Positions 34,983 through 42,948 of a stretch of 43,907 nucleotides of DNA are shown piece by piece. The translations under genes were made by a program, and so were the position numbers. The notes under the pieces were generated by a model. The model was given only the letters and a program-made list of their open reading frames with translations, searched no databases and was not told the DNA's origin. The stretch lies in assembly GCA_017541265.1 (NCBI GenBank), contig JAFXZK010000104.1:1-43907 (forward strand), in the 5' to 3' direction. The first letter of the stretch is position 1; each line of letters begins with the position of its first letter. This stretch comes from Bacteroidaceae bacterium (GTDB lineage: Bacteria; Bacteroidota; Bacteroidia; Bacteroidales; Bacteroidaceae).

Positions 34983-36671
34983 ATGTTAGAGAAGTTCCTA
35001 AAGCAGACGAAGTTCAAGGATTATGCCGACTTCATGGCCAACTTCAAAGTGGAAGTGCCAGAAGACTTCAACTTTGGATACGATGTGGTGGATGCCTACG
35101 CCGAGACAGACCCAGAGAAGGAAGCTATCCTATGGACGAACGACAGAGGCGACGTCAAGCACATCAACTATTCCGAGTTTAAGCGTCTTTCGGACAGCGT
35201 GGCATCTTATTTGCTGACCCTGGGGATAGGGAGGGGCGACTGTGTGATGCTCATCCTGAAACGCAGGGTAGAGTGGTGGCTGACGATGGTGGCGCTGCAC
35301 AAGATAGGCGCTGTGGCCATCCCTGCCACACATCTTCTCACGGACAAGGACATCATCTACCGCTGCCATCAGGCAGACATCAAGGCTATTGTGGCTGTGG
35401 GCGATGTTATCGTGTTGCGGAACGTCATCCGCGCCCGTACCTACTGTCCGTCGCTGAAGCACTGCATTTCCATCGGCCCGGCTGTACCGCAGAAGTGGGA
35501 GAACTATTGGCAGGGAGTGATGATGGCGCCAAAGTTCAAGAGCCTGAAAGGTCAGAATAAAGCCACCGACGACTTCCTGTTGTACTTCACCAGCGGCACC
35601 AGCGGCGCGCCCAAGATGGTGATGCACGACTTCTCCTATCCGCTGGCTCACATCCTGACTGCCAAGTACTGGCATAACGTGGATGAGACTTCGCTGCACC
35701 TCACCGTTGCCGATACAGGCTGGGGCAAGGCTGTATGGGGCAAGCTCTACGGGCAGATGATTTGTGGCGCAACGGTGTTCATCTATGACTTTGAGGGACA
35801 TTTCGACGCAGAAAAGATGTTGACGGTGATGCAGGACTTCAAGGTGACATCCTTCTGTGCGCCTCCAACAGTCTATCGCTTCATGATTCGCAAGGACCTC
35901 AGCAAATATGACTTGTCCAGCCTCCGCTATTGTACCACGGCAGGCGAAGCCCTCAATCCCAAGGTCTTTATGGAGTGGAAGAAGAAGACCGGCATCATGA
36001 TTTACGAGGCATACGGGCAGACGGAAACTACCCTGGTGCTGGGCACCTACCCGTTCGTCGAGCCTAAGCCAGGTTCTATGGGTTTGCCCAATCCGCAATT
36101 TCCTGTGGCTGTCATTGATGACGAGGGCAATCCTTGCAAACCGGGTGAGCACGGACAGCTTGTCATTCATGCAGAAGGGGAGAAGCCCCTGGGACTCTTC
36201 AAGGAATACCACCTGCAGCATGAACTGACAGAAAAGAGCTATCACAATGGCATCTACTATACCAAAGATGTGGTCTATTACGACGAGGACGGCTATTTCT
36301 GGTTCGTCTCGCGTTCCGACGACGTCATCAAGAGCAGCGGCTATCGCATCGGCCCCTTTGAGGTGGAGAGTGCATTGATGACACACCCCGCCGTCGTGGA
36401 ATGTGCCATCACAGGTGCGCCCGACGAGGTGCGCGGCATCGTGGTGAAGGCTACCATTGTCCTGGCAGACGCATACCGTGGCAAGGAAGGCCCCGAGCTG
36501 ATTGAGGAGCTGCAGAACCATGTGAAGCAGGAGACCGCCCCCTACAAGTACCCTCGCATCATAGAGTTTGTGGATGAATTGCCCAAAACCATCAGCGGCA
36601 AGATACGCCGCGTTGAAATAAGAGAAAGAAGCATCACCCCCAGCTCCTCACCAAAAGTAGGAGTGGAGTAA
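34983..36671 (+). CDS. AMP-forming acyl-CoA synthetase inside the arginine cluster
   Basis: This 562-residue ANL-superfamily enzyme activates a carboxylic acid to its CoA ester. Motifs: T-S-G-T-S-G-A-P-K (203-211, P-loop), Y-E-A-Y-G-Q-T-E (A5), the hinge region with D-D-V-I-K-S-S-G-Y-R-I-G (A8), and the catalytic Lys540 in S-G-K-I-R-R. It resembles medium-chain or acetate-type synthetases in Bacteroidales; the substrate is not known. It lies 17 bases after argD and is co-oriented with the transcarbamylase, so it may be co-transcribed with the arginine genes. Residues 551-562 (I-T-P-S-S-S-P-K-V-G-V-E) come from a half copy of the palindromic element and extend the usual end of the protein. Confidence 0.87.
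   Translation: MLEKFLKQTKFKDYADFMANFKVEVPEDFNFGYDVVDAYAETDPEKEAILWTNDRGDVKHINYSEFKRLSDSVASYLLTLGIGRGDCVMLILKRRVEWWLTMVALHKIGAVAIPATHLLTDKDIIYRCHQADIKAIVAVGDVIVLRNVIRARTYCPSLKHCISIGPAVPQKWENYWQGVMMAPKFKSLKGQNKATDDFLLYFTSGTSGAPKMVMHDFSYPLAHILTAKYWHNVDETSLHLTVADTGWGKAVWGKLYGQMICGATVFIYDFEGHFDAEKMLTVMQDFKVTSFCAPPTVYRFMIRKDLSKYDLSSLRYCTTAGEALNPKVFMEWKKKTGIMIYEAYGQTETTLVLGTYPFVEPKPGSMGLPNPQFPVAVIDDEGNPCKPGEHGQLVIHAEGEKPLGLFKEYHLQHELTEKSYHNGIYYTKDVVYYDEDGYFWFVSRSDDVIKSSGYRIGPFEVESALMTHPAVVECAITGAPDEVRGIVVKATIVLADAYRGKEGPELIEELQNHVKQETAPYKYPRIIEFVDELPKTISGKIRRVEIRERSITPSSSPKVGVE
36635..36668. repeat. Half copy of the G/C-rich palindromic element at the end of the acyl-CoA synthetase
   Basis: CACCCCCAGCTCCTC, then a loop, then AGGAG with TGGAG. 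It has the same half-element layout as at 17509 and 37187. It supplies the last 12 codons and runs to the stop codon at 36669. Confidence 0.7.
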
Positions 36672-36703
36672 TAAATTGTTAATTGTAAATCGTCAAATTG
36701 TAA
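36672..36703 (+). repeat. 7-bp repeat tract upstream of the transcarbamylase gene
   Basis: Units of the TAAATTG / TTAATTG / TAAATCG / TCAAATTG kind run into the ATG at 36704. The sequence is close to that before argG (31373) and to the right arm of the argC palindrome (33100-33135). Confidence 0.75.
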
Positions 36704-37762
36704 ATGATGAAGAGCTTTCTTAATGTAGAAGACCTTGGCGACCTGAAGCAAGCGCTAGCAGAAGCCAGGGAGATAAAAGCCAATCGCTATAAGTACGACA
36801 CCCTGGGCAAGAACAAGACCTTGCTCATGGTGTTCTTCAACAACAGCCTCCGCACGCGCCTCAGCACGCAGAAGGCAGCCATGAACCTTGGCATGAATGT
36901 CATCGTGCTCGATGTCAATGCCGGTGCATGGAAGCTCGAGACGGAGCGCGGCGTCATCATGGATGGCGACAAGAGCGAGCACCTGCTGGAGGCCATCCCC
37001 GTCATGGGCTGCTACTGCGACGTCATCGGCATCCGCTCTTTCGCAGGTCTTACAGACCGCGAGTACGACTATGCCGAAACCGTCTACCATCAGTTTGTGC
37101 AGTATAGTGGCAAGCCCGTCTTTGCGATGGAAACCGCAACAGTACACCCTTTGCAGGCCTTCGCAGATTTGATAACAATCGAAGAGCAGACCCACCCCCA
37201 GCCCCTCCTTTGTAGGGAGGGGAGTCAAGATGCAACAACTATCAGCTCCTCTCCCCACAAGGGAGAGGCTGGGAGAGGGTCTGTCCCCAAAGTCGTCCTC
37301 ACCTGGGCGCCTCATCCTAAGTCCTTGCCGCAAGCTGTGCCCAACAGCTTCGCCCAGTGGATGCTGGCAGCCGGCGTGGATTTTGTTGTCACCCACCCCG
37401 AGGGCTACGAACTTGATCCCCGCTTCACCAAAGGCGCACGCATCGAGTACGACCAGCGCAAGGCTTTCGAAGGCGCAGACTTCATCTATGCCAAGAACTG
37501 GAGCTGCCCGGGTGTGACCAATCCAGACAACTATGGGAAGATACTGCATGACTATCATCAGATGATGCATTGGACTGTCGATGCCGAGCACATGAGCTGG
37601 ACCAACAACGCCAAGTTTATGCACTGCCTGCCCGTGCGCCGAGGCATGATTGTCACCGACGATGTCATCGAGGCTCCCACCTCCCTCGTCATCCCCGAAG
37701 CTGCCAACCGCGAAATCTCGGCGACAGTCGTCCTCAAGCGCATCTTGCAAAGCATGAAGTAA
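36704..37762 (+). CDS. argF': N-succinylornithine carbamoyltransferase with an in-frame palindromic insertion
   Basis: This enzyme transfers carbamoyl to N-acylornithine. The 352-residue protein has the carbamoyl-phosphate loop N-S-L-R-T-R (47-52) in place of the usual S-T-R-T, then H-P-L-Q (148-151) and H-C-L-P-V-R-R. It closely follows the Bacteroides fragilis N-succinylornithine enzyme as I remember it. Residue 91 is Ser in G-D-K-S-E-H; in that family Pro, Ser, Ala or Val at this point gives succinylornithine specificity and Glu gives acetylornithine specificity. Residues 162-194 (E-Q-T-H-P-Q-P to R-G-S-V) are an insertion that makes it about 34 residues longer than the B. fragilis enzyme (about 318). 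Two ATG codons start the gene. Confidence 0.9.
   Translation: MMKSFLNVEDLGDLKQALAEAREIKANRYKYDTLGKNKTLLMVFFNNSLRTRLSTQKAAMNLGMNVIVLDVNAGAWKLETERGVIMDGDKSEHLLEAIPVMGCYCDVIGIRSFAGLTDREYDYAETVYHQFVQYSGKPVFAMETATVHPLQAFADLITIEEQTHPQPLLCREGSQDATTISSSPHKGEAGRGSVPKVVLTWAPHPKSLPQAVPNSFAQWMLAAGVDFVVTHPEGYELDPRFTKGARIEYDQRKAFEGADFIYAKNWSCPGVTNPDNYGKILHDYHQMMHWTVDAEHMSWTNNAKFMHCLPVRRGMIVTDDVIEAPTSLVIPEAANREISATVVLKRILQSMK
37187..37283. repeat. G/C-rich palindromic element in frame inside the transcarbamylase gene
   Basis: The outer inverted repeat is CAGACCCACCCCCAGCC (37187-37203) with GGCTGGGAGAGGGTCTG (37267-37283), two mismatches. The inner hairpins are CCCCTCC/GGAGGGG (37202-37222) and CTCTCCC-CACAA-GGGAGAG (37249-37267). 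Length is 97 bp, and the frame is open. Confidence 0.87.
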
Positions 37763-37801
37763 AAAAACTTCCAAATCTTTTGCACTTTAGAATAATAATC
37801 G

Positions 37802-37809
37802 TAACTTTG
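37802..37809 (+). promoter_or_regulatory. -7 box for the small secreted protein
   Basis: TAACTTTG, 36 bases before the ATG at 37845. It ends the run of arginine genes and gives the next two genes their own promoter. The 75 bases after the transcarbamylase stop contain no clear terminator hairpin. Confidence 0.55.
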
Positions 37810-37844
37810 TGGCGAAGTTAAATGTTTAAACTGTAGAATTGAAA

Positions 37845-38264
37845 ATGAAAAAGCTCATCATTTCCCTGCTGACACTTTTCGCAGCAACAGCATCTTGGGC
37901 AGATACAGCTCTCATTGTCCACCAGAAGTCAGGCGGCACCGTTGAATTCGCCTTCAGTGAGAAACCTGTTGTGACCTACGAGGGGGACTATCTTGTTATC
38001 TCTGTAGATGGTGCTTCTGTGTCTTATCCTCTCTCGGACATGCAGAAGTTCACCTTTGGCGAACTCAGCGAGAACTACACTCGCATCATCGCTCCTGTGA
38101 ATGTGGCTCCGCAGCCCACCTATATCTACAGCTTGGACGGCAAGCTCATGCGTACTCTCCAACCCAGTGAGGATGGTTCAACTTCTGCTTCCCTCGAAGG
38201 TCTTACCCCGGGCACTTATGTGATTAAGAACGGCAAGACATCCTATAAGGTGCTGAAGAGGTGA
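37845..38264 (+). CDS. Small secreted protein with C-terminal sorting tail
   Basis: The ATG at 37845 gives a 139-residue protein; a TTG at 37839 would add two residues but is less likely. The signal peptide is MKKLIISLLTLFAATASWA. The mature part begins D-T-A-L-I-V-H-Q-K-S-G-G-T and predicts as beta strands. The end (Y-I-Y-S-L-D-G-K-L-M, then G-T-Y-V-I-K-N-G-K-T-S-Y-K-V-L-K-R) is like type IX secretion tails. No function is recognised. Its stop overlaps the next gene's GTG start. Confidence 0.75.
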   Translation: MKKLIISLLTLFAATASWADTALIVHQKSGGTVEFAFSEKPVVTYEGDYLVISVDGASVSYPLSDMQKFTFGELSENYTRIIAPVNVAPQPTYIYSLDGKLMRTLQPSEDGSTSASLEGLTPGTYVIKNGKTSYKVLKR

Positions 38265-38773
38265 TCGGAAAGCTTATTGACCTTATAGGCAGCCGCTATA
38301 GTTGCCGCGCTTACCTTGACAAGCCTGTCGAAGAGGAGAAGCTCGCATACATCAAGGAATGTATGCGCTTGGCACCTTCGGCAGTGAACAGGCAGCCGTG
38401 GAAGTTCCGCATAGTCCGCAGCCGGGAGGGCAGGGAGAAACTCCAGTCGTGCTACACACGTCCATGGTTCAACGGAGCGCCGCTGTATATCCTCGTTTCC
38501 GTGCTGCATGAGCAGGAATGGGTCCGTGCGGACGGCAAGCCGCACGGTGACATTGATGCCGCCATTGCTGTGGAGCACCTTTGCCTCGCTGCGGCGGACC
38601 AGGGGCTTGGCTCCTGTTGGGTATGCAACTTCGATGCCCGGCGTTGCCGCGAACTTTTCGGGATGCCCGACACAGAGGAACCCGTTGCTATCGTCCCCGT
38701 CGGCTACGCCTCATCCGCAGATGTCCCGCCAAAGACACGCAAGGCTCTCCACGAACTGTTCTTCGAGGAATAG
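38261..38773 (+). CDS. Nitroreductase-family flavoprotein
   Basis: This 170-residue protein is short for the family. It starts with S-R-Y-S-C-R-A-Y (12-19, FMN phosphate binding) and contains A-P-S-A-V-N-R-Q-P-W-K-F-R and G-L-G-S-C-W-V. It is probably an FMN-dependent NAD(P)H oxidoreductase acting as a homodimer; the substrate is unknown. The GTG start overlaps the previous TGA (GTGA), so the two genes are coupled although their products end up in different places. Confidence 0.87.
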   Translation: MIGKLIDLIGSRYSCRAYLDKPVEEEKLAYIKECMRLAPSAVNRQPWKFRIVRSREGREKLQSCYTRPWFNGAPLYILVSVLHEQEWVRADGKPHGDIDAAIAVEHLCLAAADQGLGSCWVCNFDARRCRELFGMPDTEEPVAIVPVGYASSADVPPKTRKALHELFFEE

Positions 38774-38798
38774 CGCAGGGGGGCGGCCATAGATATGA

Positions 38799-38886
38799 AA
38801 AAGTCCGCGTACTTATGACGATAAGTGCGCGGACTTTTTCATATAAGTGCAGGGACTTATGGCAATAAGTGCAGGGACTTTTGACA
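38799..38886 (+). repeat. ATAAGTCC-type 22-bp palindromic array 4
   Basis: Units start at 38799, 38821, 38843 and 38865, exactly 22 bp apart, with spacers such as GACG, TCAT and GGCA. Units 1 and 2 pair over 18 bp with one G-T wobble and are followed by a T run (38835-38839), so this can stop transcription after the nitroreductase. 38887-39020 shows no other feature. Confidence 0.85.
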
Positions 38887-39020
38887 GGAAACCGAAGGTC
38901 ATTTTTTATTGACGGGCATAGTACATGCCTCCATGCCCGATTTTATAGCCTTTCACAGGCATTTTCAACCTTGTTGAAGAAAAAAATGCAGTTTCCTTTG
39001 TGCCTTATTGAAGAAATCAC

Positions 39021-39028
39021 TATCTTTG
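39021..39028 (+). promoter_or_regulatory. -7 box upstream of the structured RNA region
   Basis: TATCTTTG followed by CACCG, the typical Bacteroidetes form. Transcription would start near 39035. The first protein gene is 320 bases further, so the product is either a separate RNA or a long leader. Confidence 0.6.
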
Positions 39029-39079
39029 CACCGTGTTTTCCCCCGAAAGGAGGAAGGACACGACATACATTTGCTCAAA

Positions 39080-39234
39080 TTCTCCGACGAACTGCGACCT
39101 CGAAAAGAGAATAAACAGGCGAAAACAGTACAGCTTGTTCGAAGGCTGGCTGTATGCTAACATCCATTAGGAGCTTGTGCTTTAGCGCTGGCTTTCCATA
39201 GGATGTTAGAGGTTGTCGCAGACCTGTCGGAGAA
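39080..39234 (+). ncRNA. Candidate structured RNA or long leader, class unknown
   Basis: TTCTCCGAC (39080-39088) pairs with GTCGGAGAA (39226-39234) and CTGCGAC (39092-39098) with GTCGCAG (39215-39221), forming a closing helix. Inside are hairpin A (ACAG..CAGC, 39125-39134, with GCTG..CTGT, 39145-39153) and hairpin B (CTAACATCC, 39157-39165, with GGATGTTAG, 39201-39209) topped by GTGC-TTTA-GCGC. A three-way junction results. The 10-mer TTTGCTCAAA stands directly before it (39070-39079) and again at 39257-39266. No matching RNA family was recognised; 6S-type RNA or a cis-acting leader are possible. Confidence 0.6.
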
Positions 39235-39351
39235 TATGGAGGGACTGCGCTTTTCTTTTGCTCAAAGGTTAGTGCACTCTTGTCCAGATGCCGCTGAACC
39301 AGAATTAACCGTTTTATTAACTTTTTATAAACATTCTAAATTTAAGAGCAA

Positions 39352-40554
39352 ATGAAAAAGCGTTTTTTTAGCCGAACGGTCATCATGGTGGCCGCAGCTA
39401 TGGGTGTAGGCCTTGTGTCTTGCCACAAAGACAACAATGTCGTAATTCCAGTAACCCTGGATACGGAAGCCCCTCTTTCCGTGTCAGCGACATCTGTGTC
39501 CATGTTAAGTGCCAAAAACAGTACAGCGACGGTGACTGTCATCGCATCAGGTGGGTGGACGCTTACGGGATGCCCCGACTGGATAAATGCGTCAGCTTCT
39601 TCGGGGAATGGTACGACTCCCATTACACTTACGGCATTGAGCGAGAACTGGTCCGACGAGAACCGGTCTGCCAATCTCGTTTTTAATGGAAGCACATCGT
39701 CTGCCACTGTAACAGTCAGCCAATTGCCCTCGCTTCCACCAGGCTTGCGGGTTGAAACATTAAACATGACCCTCATGAGTGATGGCTTTGCGTGTGATTT
39801 GCAGTTCGGCCCGGAAACAAAAGGCTACCGCGAGGCATTCTTTACGGAAAGCAGCGTGCAAACCATGACCGACAGGGACATTTATAACAAATTGATGGAG
39901 CAGACCGAGTACAGCGGCAGACTGGACTACACATTTCTGGATGGATGGGCAGATCCAGGCACACGTCTCGTCTATTGTGTTGCGGCATACGGCAACGAAA
40001 GCAATGAGGACGGCTCACATAAGTACGGGCCAATAACAATTGAGCGCATAACCACCAGAGCCAGGACAATATATGATGATATGTACCTGACAGCATCGTA
40101 CAACAGCTCACGATGGACTGTTATCGCATCCAGACAAGGAAGCTACGGACAGAGGTGCGACGAATACTATTATGTTGCGGCAGAGGATGATTTGGCAGAA
40201 GAGTTTAACATGTACAGCATGCGTTATACTTATGCGCTTATGGCTCATCTTGTGTTCAAGCCGGAAATAACGGCAGACCGGAACTGGAACTATTGCAATG
40301 GCCCGCAGACCATGAACTGGACGCGTGGTGGGAACAAGTTCTTCTGTACGACATGGGGAATAGACCGTGACACAAGGCAATTCTCTGCCGAATTGAGCAC
40401 TCCCGTGTACTTGGACTTGTCTTCGCCTTCTGCACCCGAAACTAAACGCGTAAAGTCGAACCCCGCCGACTGGAACAAGCCACACCAGCGTCCTACTCCT
40501 GCCGAAATAATGAAGATGCGAAATTCCCTGAAGGTGTTCAGGGTTAGCAAGTAG
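39352..40554 (+). CDS. BACON-domain lipoprotein
   Basis: This 400-residue protein has a lipobox at Cys24 (G-L-V-S-C). Residues about 40-127 form a BACON domain (P-L-S-V-S-A-T-S-V-S, then G-G-W-T-L-T-G-C-P-D-W-I, ending V-T-V-S-Q-L). The rest (about 130-400) is rich in Tyr and Trp and is not recognised. It is followed after 20 bases by the C10 protease gene. In Bacteroides, C10 proteases often have small inhibitor genes beside them, but this protein does not look like one, so a surface-binding partner is the more likely role (inference). Confidence 0.82.
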   Translation: MKKRFFSRTVIMVAAAMGVGLVSCHKDNNVVIPVTLDTEAPLSVSATSVSMLSAKNSTATVTVIASGGWTLTGCPDWINASASSGNGTTPITLTALSENWSDENRSANLVFNGSTSSATVTVSQLPSLPPGLRVETLNMTLMSDGFACDLQFGPETKGYREAFFTESSVQTMTDRDIYNKLMEQTEYSGRLDYTFLDGWADPGTRLVYCVAAYGNESNEDGSHKYGPITIERITTRARTIYDDMYLTASYNSSRWTVIASRQGSYGQRCDEYYYVAAEDDLAEEFNMYSMRYTYALMAHLVFKPEITADRNWNYCNGPQTMNWTRGGNKFFCTTWGIDRDTRQFSAELSTPVYLDLSSPSAPETKRVKSNPADWNKPHQRPTPAEIMKMRNSLKVFRVSK

Positions 40555-40574
40555 GCTGTGTTAGAAGTGCAGTA

Positions 40575-42791
40575 ATGAAAAACAAAAGCTTAAGCTCATT
40601 GGTCAGGCAAACCGCATTGCCGTTGCTTTGCGGTTTGCTCCCTTGTCTGGGCATGGCACAACAGCGTAGCGCCGGCGACGCAGAAAAGATAGCCATGGAC
40701 TTTTTGTCTGGGAATCCTTTCATGCGGAAAGGTACAGGCTTAAAACTGAATCAGCCTTCTTCGTCTGTTTCTTCAAGCAATGCCCTTGCAATAGGCAAGG
40801 AGGCGTATTATGTGTTCTCCGCCACATCTCCAGGGGGAGGGTTCGTAATAGTGTCTGGCGATGAAAGGATGCCTGCGATTTTGGCATATTCGGAAGAAAA
40901 CGATTTCGACACAGACAGTGTCCCACCCAATGTGCGTTTCTGGCTTGACTGCTATGAAGAAGCTTTTTGGGCACTGAATGATAAAAAAGAACCTTCGCCC
41001 CTCTCTCTTAAATCTGTTCGGGCAGAAGGCGTGGCACCTTTGCTTGGAAGGAACGCATGGGGGCAGGACAATCCGTATAACCGGCTTTGCCCGTCGGTAA
41101 GGGGCGAAAGGTGTGTGACCGGGTGCGTGGCAACCGCAATGGCACAAGTTATGAGTTATCACAAATATCCAGACAGGGGCAAAGGTGTTGTCAGCTATCG
41201 GACAGAGACAAACAACATCCAGATATATAATAATCTTGATGCCGGACAACTGAGATGGAATGATATGTTGGATGACTATAGCGGAGAATACACCTCAGAT
41301 CAGGCAAATGCCGTAGCAGAATTGATGTACGCATGCGGCTCTTCTGTGAAGATGGACTATTGCACGGGCAGTCAAGGAGGAAGCGGTGCCTATCAAAAAG
41401 ACCTTGTGACTGCCTTTGTCGATAATTTCGGTTATGATTCTGCTGCTGCGTTTATGGCTCGCAGCTATTGTTCAATAGAAGATTGGCACCAGTTCCTTGT
41501 AAACGAGCTGAATGAGGGACGTCCTGTAAACTATGGAGGGCATAGTGCAAGGGACGGTGGTCATTCGTTTGTCTGTGACGGGTATAGGACGGGCAGCGGC
41601 GACCGTTATCCTGATTATCATATGAATTGGGGATGGAACGGGCGTTGTGATGGCTATTATCAGGTGGCAGACCTTCATCCGTCAGAGGATGGACAGCACG
41701 CCACCTATGGAGGCTTTAACAGCAGCCAGCAAATTACAATAGGAATAAAACCAGAGGATGGGACTGATGAGTGCACTGTTTATCTTTGTACTCCCAATTT
41801 GCATGTGTCTTCTTCGACGGTCAAAGCCGGCGATAAAATCCAAGTGTACACGGCTTCATGCTCAAACTTTTCCTATAGGACGTTCAATGGGACTGTCCAT
41901 GCCGCTTTGGTTTCTATGGAGGATGGTTCTGAAACTATACTTGGAGATTATAGGATGATGCCACTTGCCTATTTGCAGGAGCAGAATAATTTAAGTCTTG
42001 ATATAACCTTGCCTTCTGATTTGGCGGAAGGGCAATATAAAATACAGCTTCGCTCGAAACAGTATGGAAAGCACGAATACCAACAGGTAATCTCCAGGCA
42101 ATATCCATTTTTGGAGATTTCAATGACGGGTGACACCGGGTCTGTGGTGACAGATGAACCCATGTTAGGTTGCTCTGAATTAGAGGCAGTGAGCGGTGCC
42201 GATTCCTTATTGATAGCTGTTAATATCTATGAACTGCAGAATTTGCGTAATTCACCTTTTATCGGTGACCTTAAAATGATATTGGCCGACAAGACGGGTA
42301 AGCAATTGTGTTCGTTTGGCGACTCAATACAGCCTGGCGAACTAAGCACCTTTGAGATACAAGCAGCCCCCCTTAAAATACAAGGACAGCTTTTCGGCGA
42401 ATGGCCAGATGGAGATTACAGGCTTTACATCGGTGCAAGACTGATAAACACGTCAAAATTCGTATATGTCTCATTCTATGATATCGTTCAGCCAGACATA
42501 GCATTCCATGATATCTGTCTTAATGCTAAAATCGAAGATGGCAGGCTGTTCGTCGGCGGGAAAAGCTTCATCATATCATCTCCCACCTCGGTTATCCGGA
42601 TTGAATCAGGACATGGCAGCGAAGGAGAGGACACGATGGCTTCCTATGATAACAATCCTGGAGAGATTTATCATATGAATGGAATGCTGATTGGTCCGGC
42701 AAATGAAGCCAAGCTTAATTTGCGAGGTGGAATATATTTTATCAGACGAGGAGATACTGTGAAAAAGTTGTATGTCGGCAAAAGGCTGTAG
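40575..42791 (+). CDS. C10 (streptopain-like) secreted cysteine protease
   Basis: This 738-residue preproprotein has a signal peptide (about 1-28). The Spi-type propeptide (about 33-150) includes A-Y-Y-V-F-S-A and G-G-G-F-V-I-V-S-G-D-E-R. The papain-like catalytic domain has Cys184 in T-G-C-V-A-T-A-M-A-Q, His330 in G-G-H-S-F-V-C-D-G-Y and the N-W-G-W-N-G stretch (351-356). After about residue 395 come beta-rich domains, and a tail (I-Y-H-M-N-G-M, then G-I-Y-F-I-R-R-G) of the sorting type. All catalytic residues are present, so it is probably an active secreted or cell-surface protease. It is longer than streptopain (about 400) because of the C-terminal domains. Confidence 0.93.
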   Translation: MKNKSLSSLVRQTALPLLCGLLPCLGMAQQRSAGDAEKIAMDFLSGNPFMRKGTGLKLNQPSSSVSSSNALAIGKEAYYVFSATSPGGGFVIVSGDERMPAILAYSEENDFDTDSVPPNVRFWLDCYEEAFWALNDKKEPSPLSLKSVRAEGVAPLLGRNAWGQDNPYNRLCPSVRGERCVTGCVATAMAQVMSYHKYPDRGKGVVSYRTETNNIQIYNNLDAGQLRWNDMLDDYSGEYTSDQANAVAELMYACGSSVKMDYCTGSQGGSGAYQKDLVTAFVDNFGYDSAAAFMARSYCSIEDWHQFLVNELNEGRPVNYGGHSARDGGHSFVCDGYRTGSGDRYPDYHMNWGWNGRCDGYYQVADLHPSEDGQHATYGGFNSSQQITIGIKPEDGTDECTVYLCTPNLHVSSSTVKAGDKIQVYTASCSNFSYRTFNGTVHAALVSMEDGSETILGDYRMMPLAYLQEQNNLSLDITLPSDLAEGQYKIQLRSKQYGKHEYQQVISRQYPFLEISMTGDTGSVVTDEPMLGCSELEAVSGADSLLIAVNIYELQNLRNSPFIGDLKMILADKTGKQLCSFGDSIQPGELSTFEIQAAPLKIQGQLFGEWPDGDYRLYIGARLINTSKFVYVSFYDIVQPDIAFHDICLNAKIEDGRLFVGGKSFIISSPTSVIRIESGHGSEGEDTMASYDNNPGEIYHMNGMLIGPANEAKLNLRGGIYFIRRGDTVKKLYVGKRL

Positions 42792-42900
42792 GCTCGTGCC
42801 CGCAGGGCTATAGGTTGTTGAAATCATCCCTTTTCCCGTGCTTCCGCCCTGATTGCAAAATAAATGTTGCAATTTGTTTTGTTTATCGTTCACTTATTCG

Positions 42901-42908
42901 TAAATTTG
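42901..42908 (+). promoter_or_regulatory. -7 box of the Na/Pi cotransporter gene
   Basis: TAAATTTG followed by CACCG, with TTTG-rich sequence about 20-25 bases upstream (42875-42885). The ATG is 40 bases downstream. Confidence 0.55.
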
Positions 42909-42948
42909 CACCGTAAAGGATGTTCAACCCTTAATTCTTACCAATAGT

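Noticed and set aside
38869-39114. 81-codon open frame before the structured RNA
   Set aside because: It begins in the palindromic array and ends in the RNA region; no ribosome-binding site or family similarity is seen.
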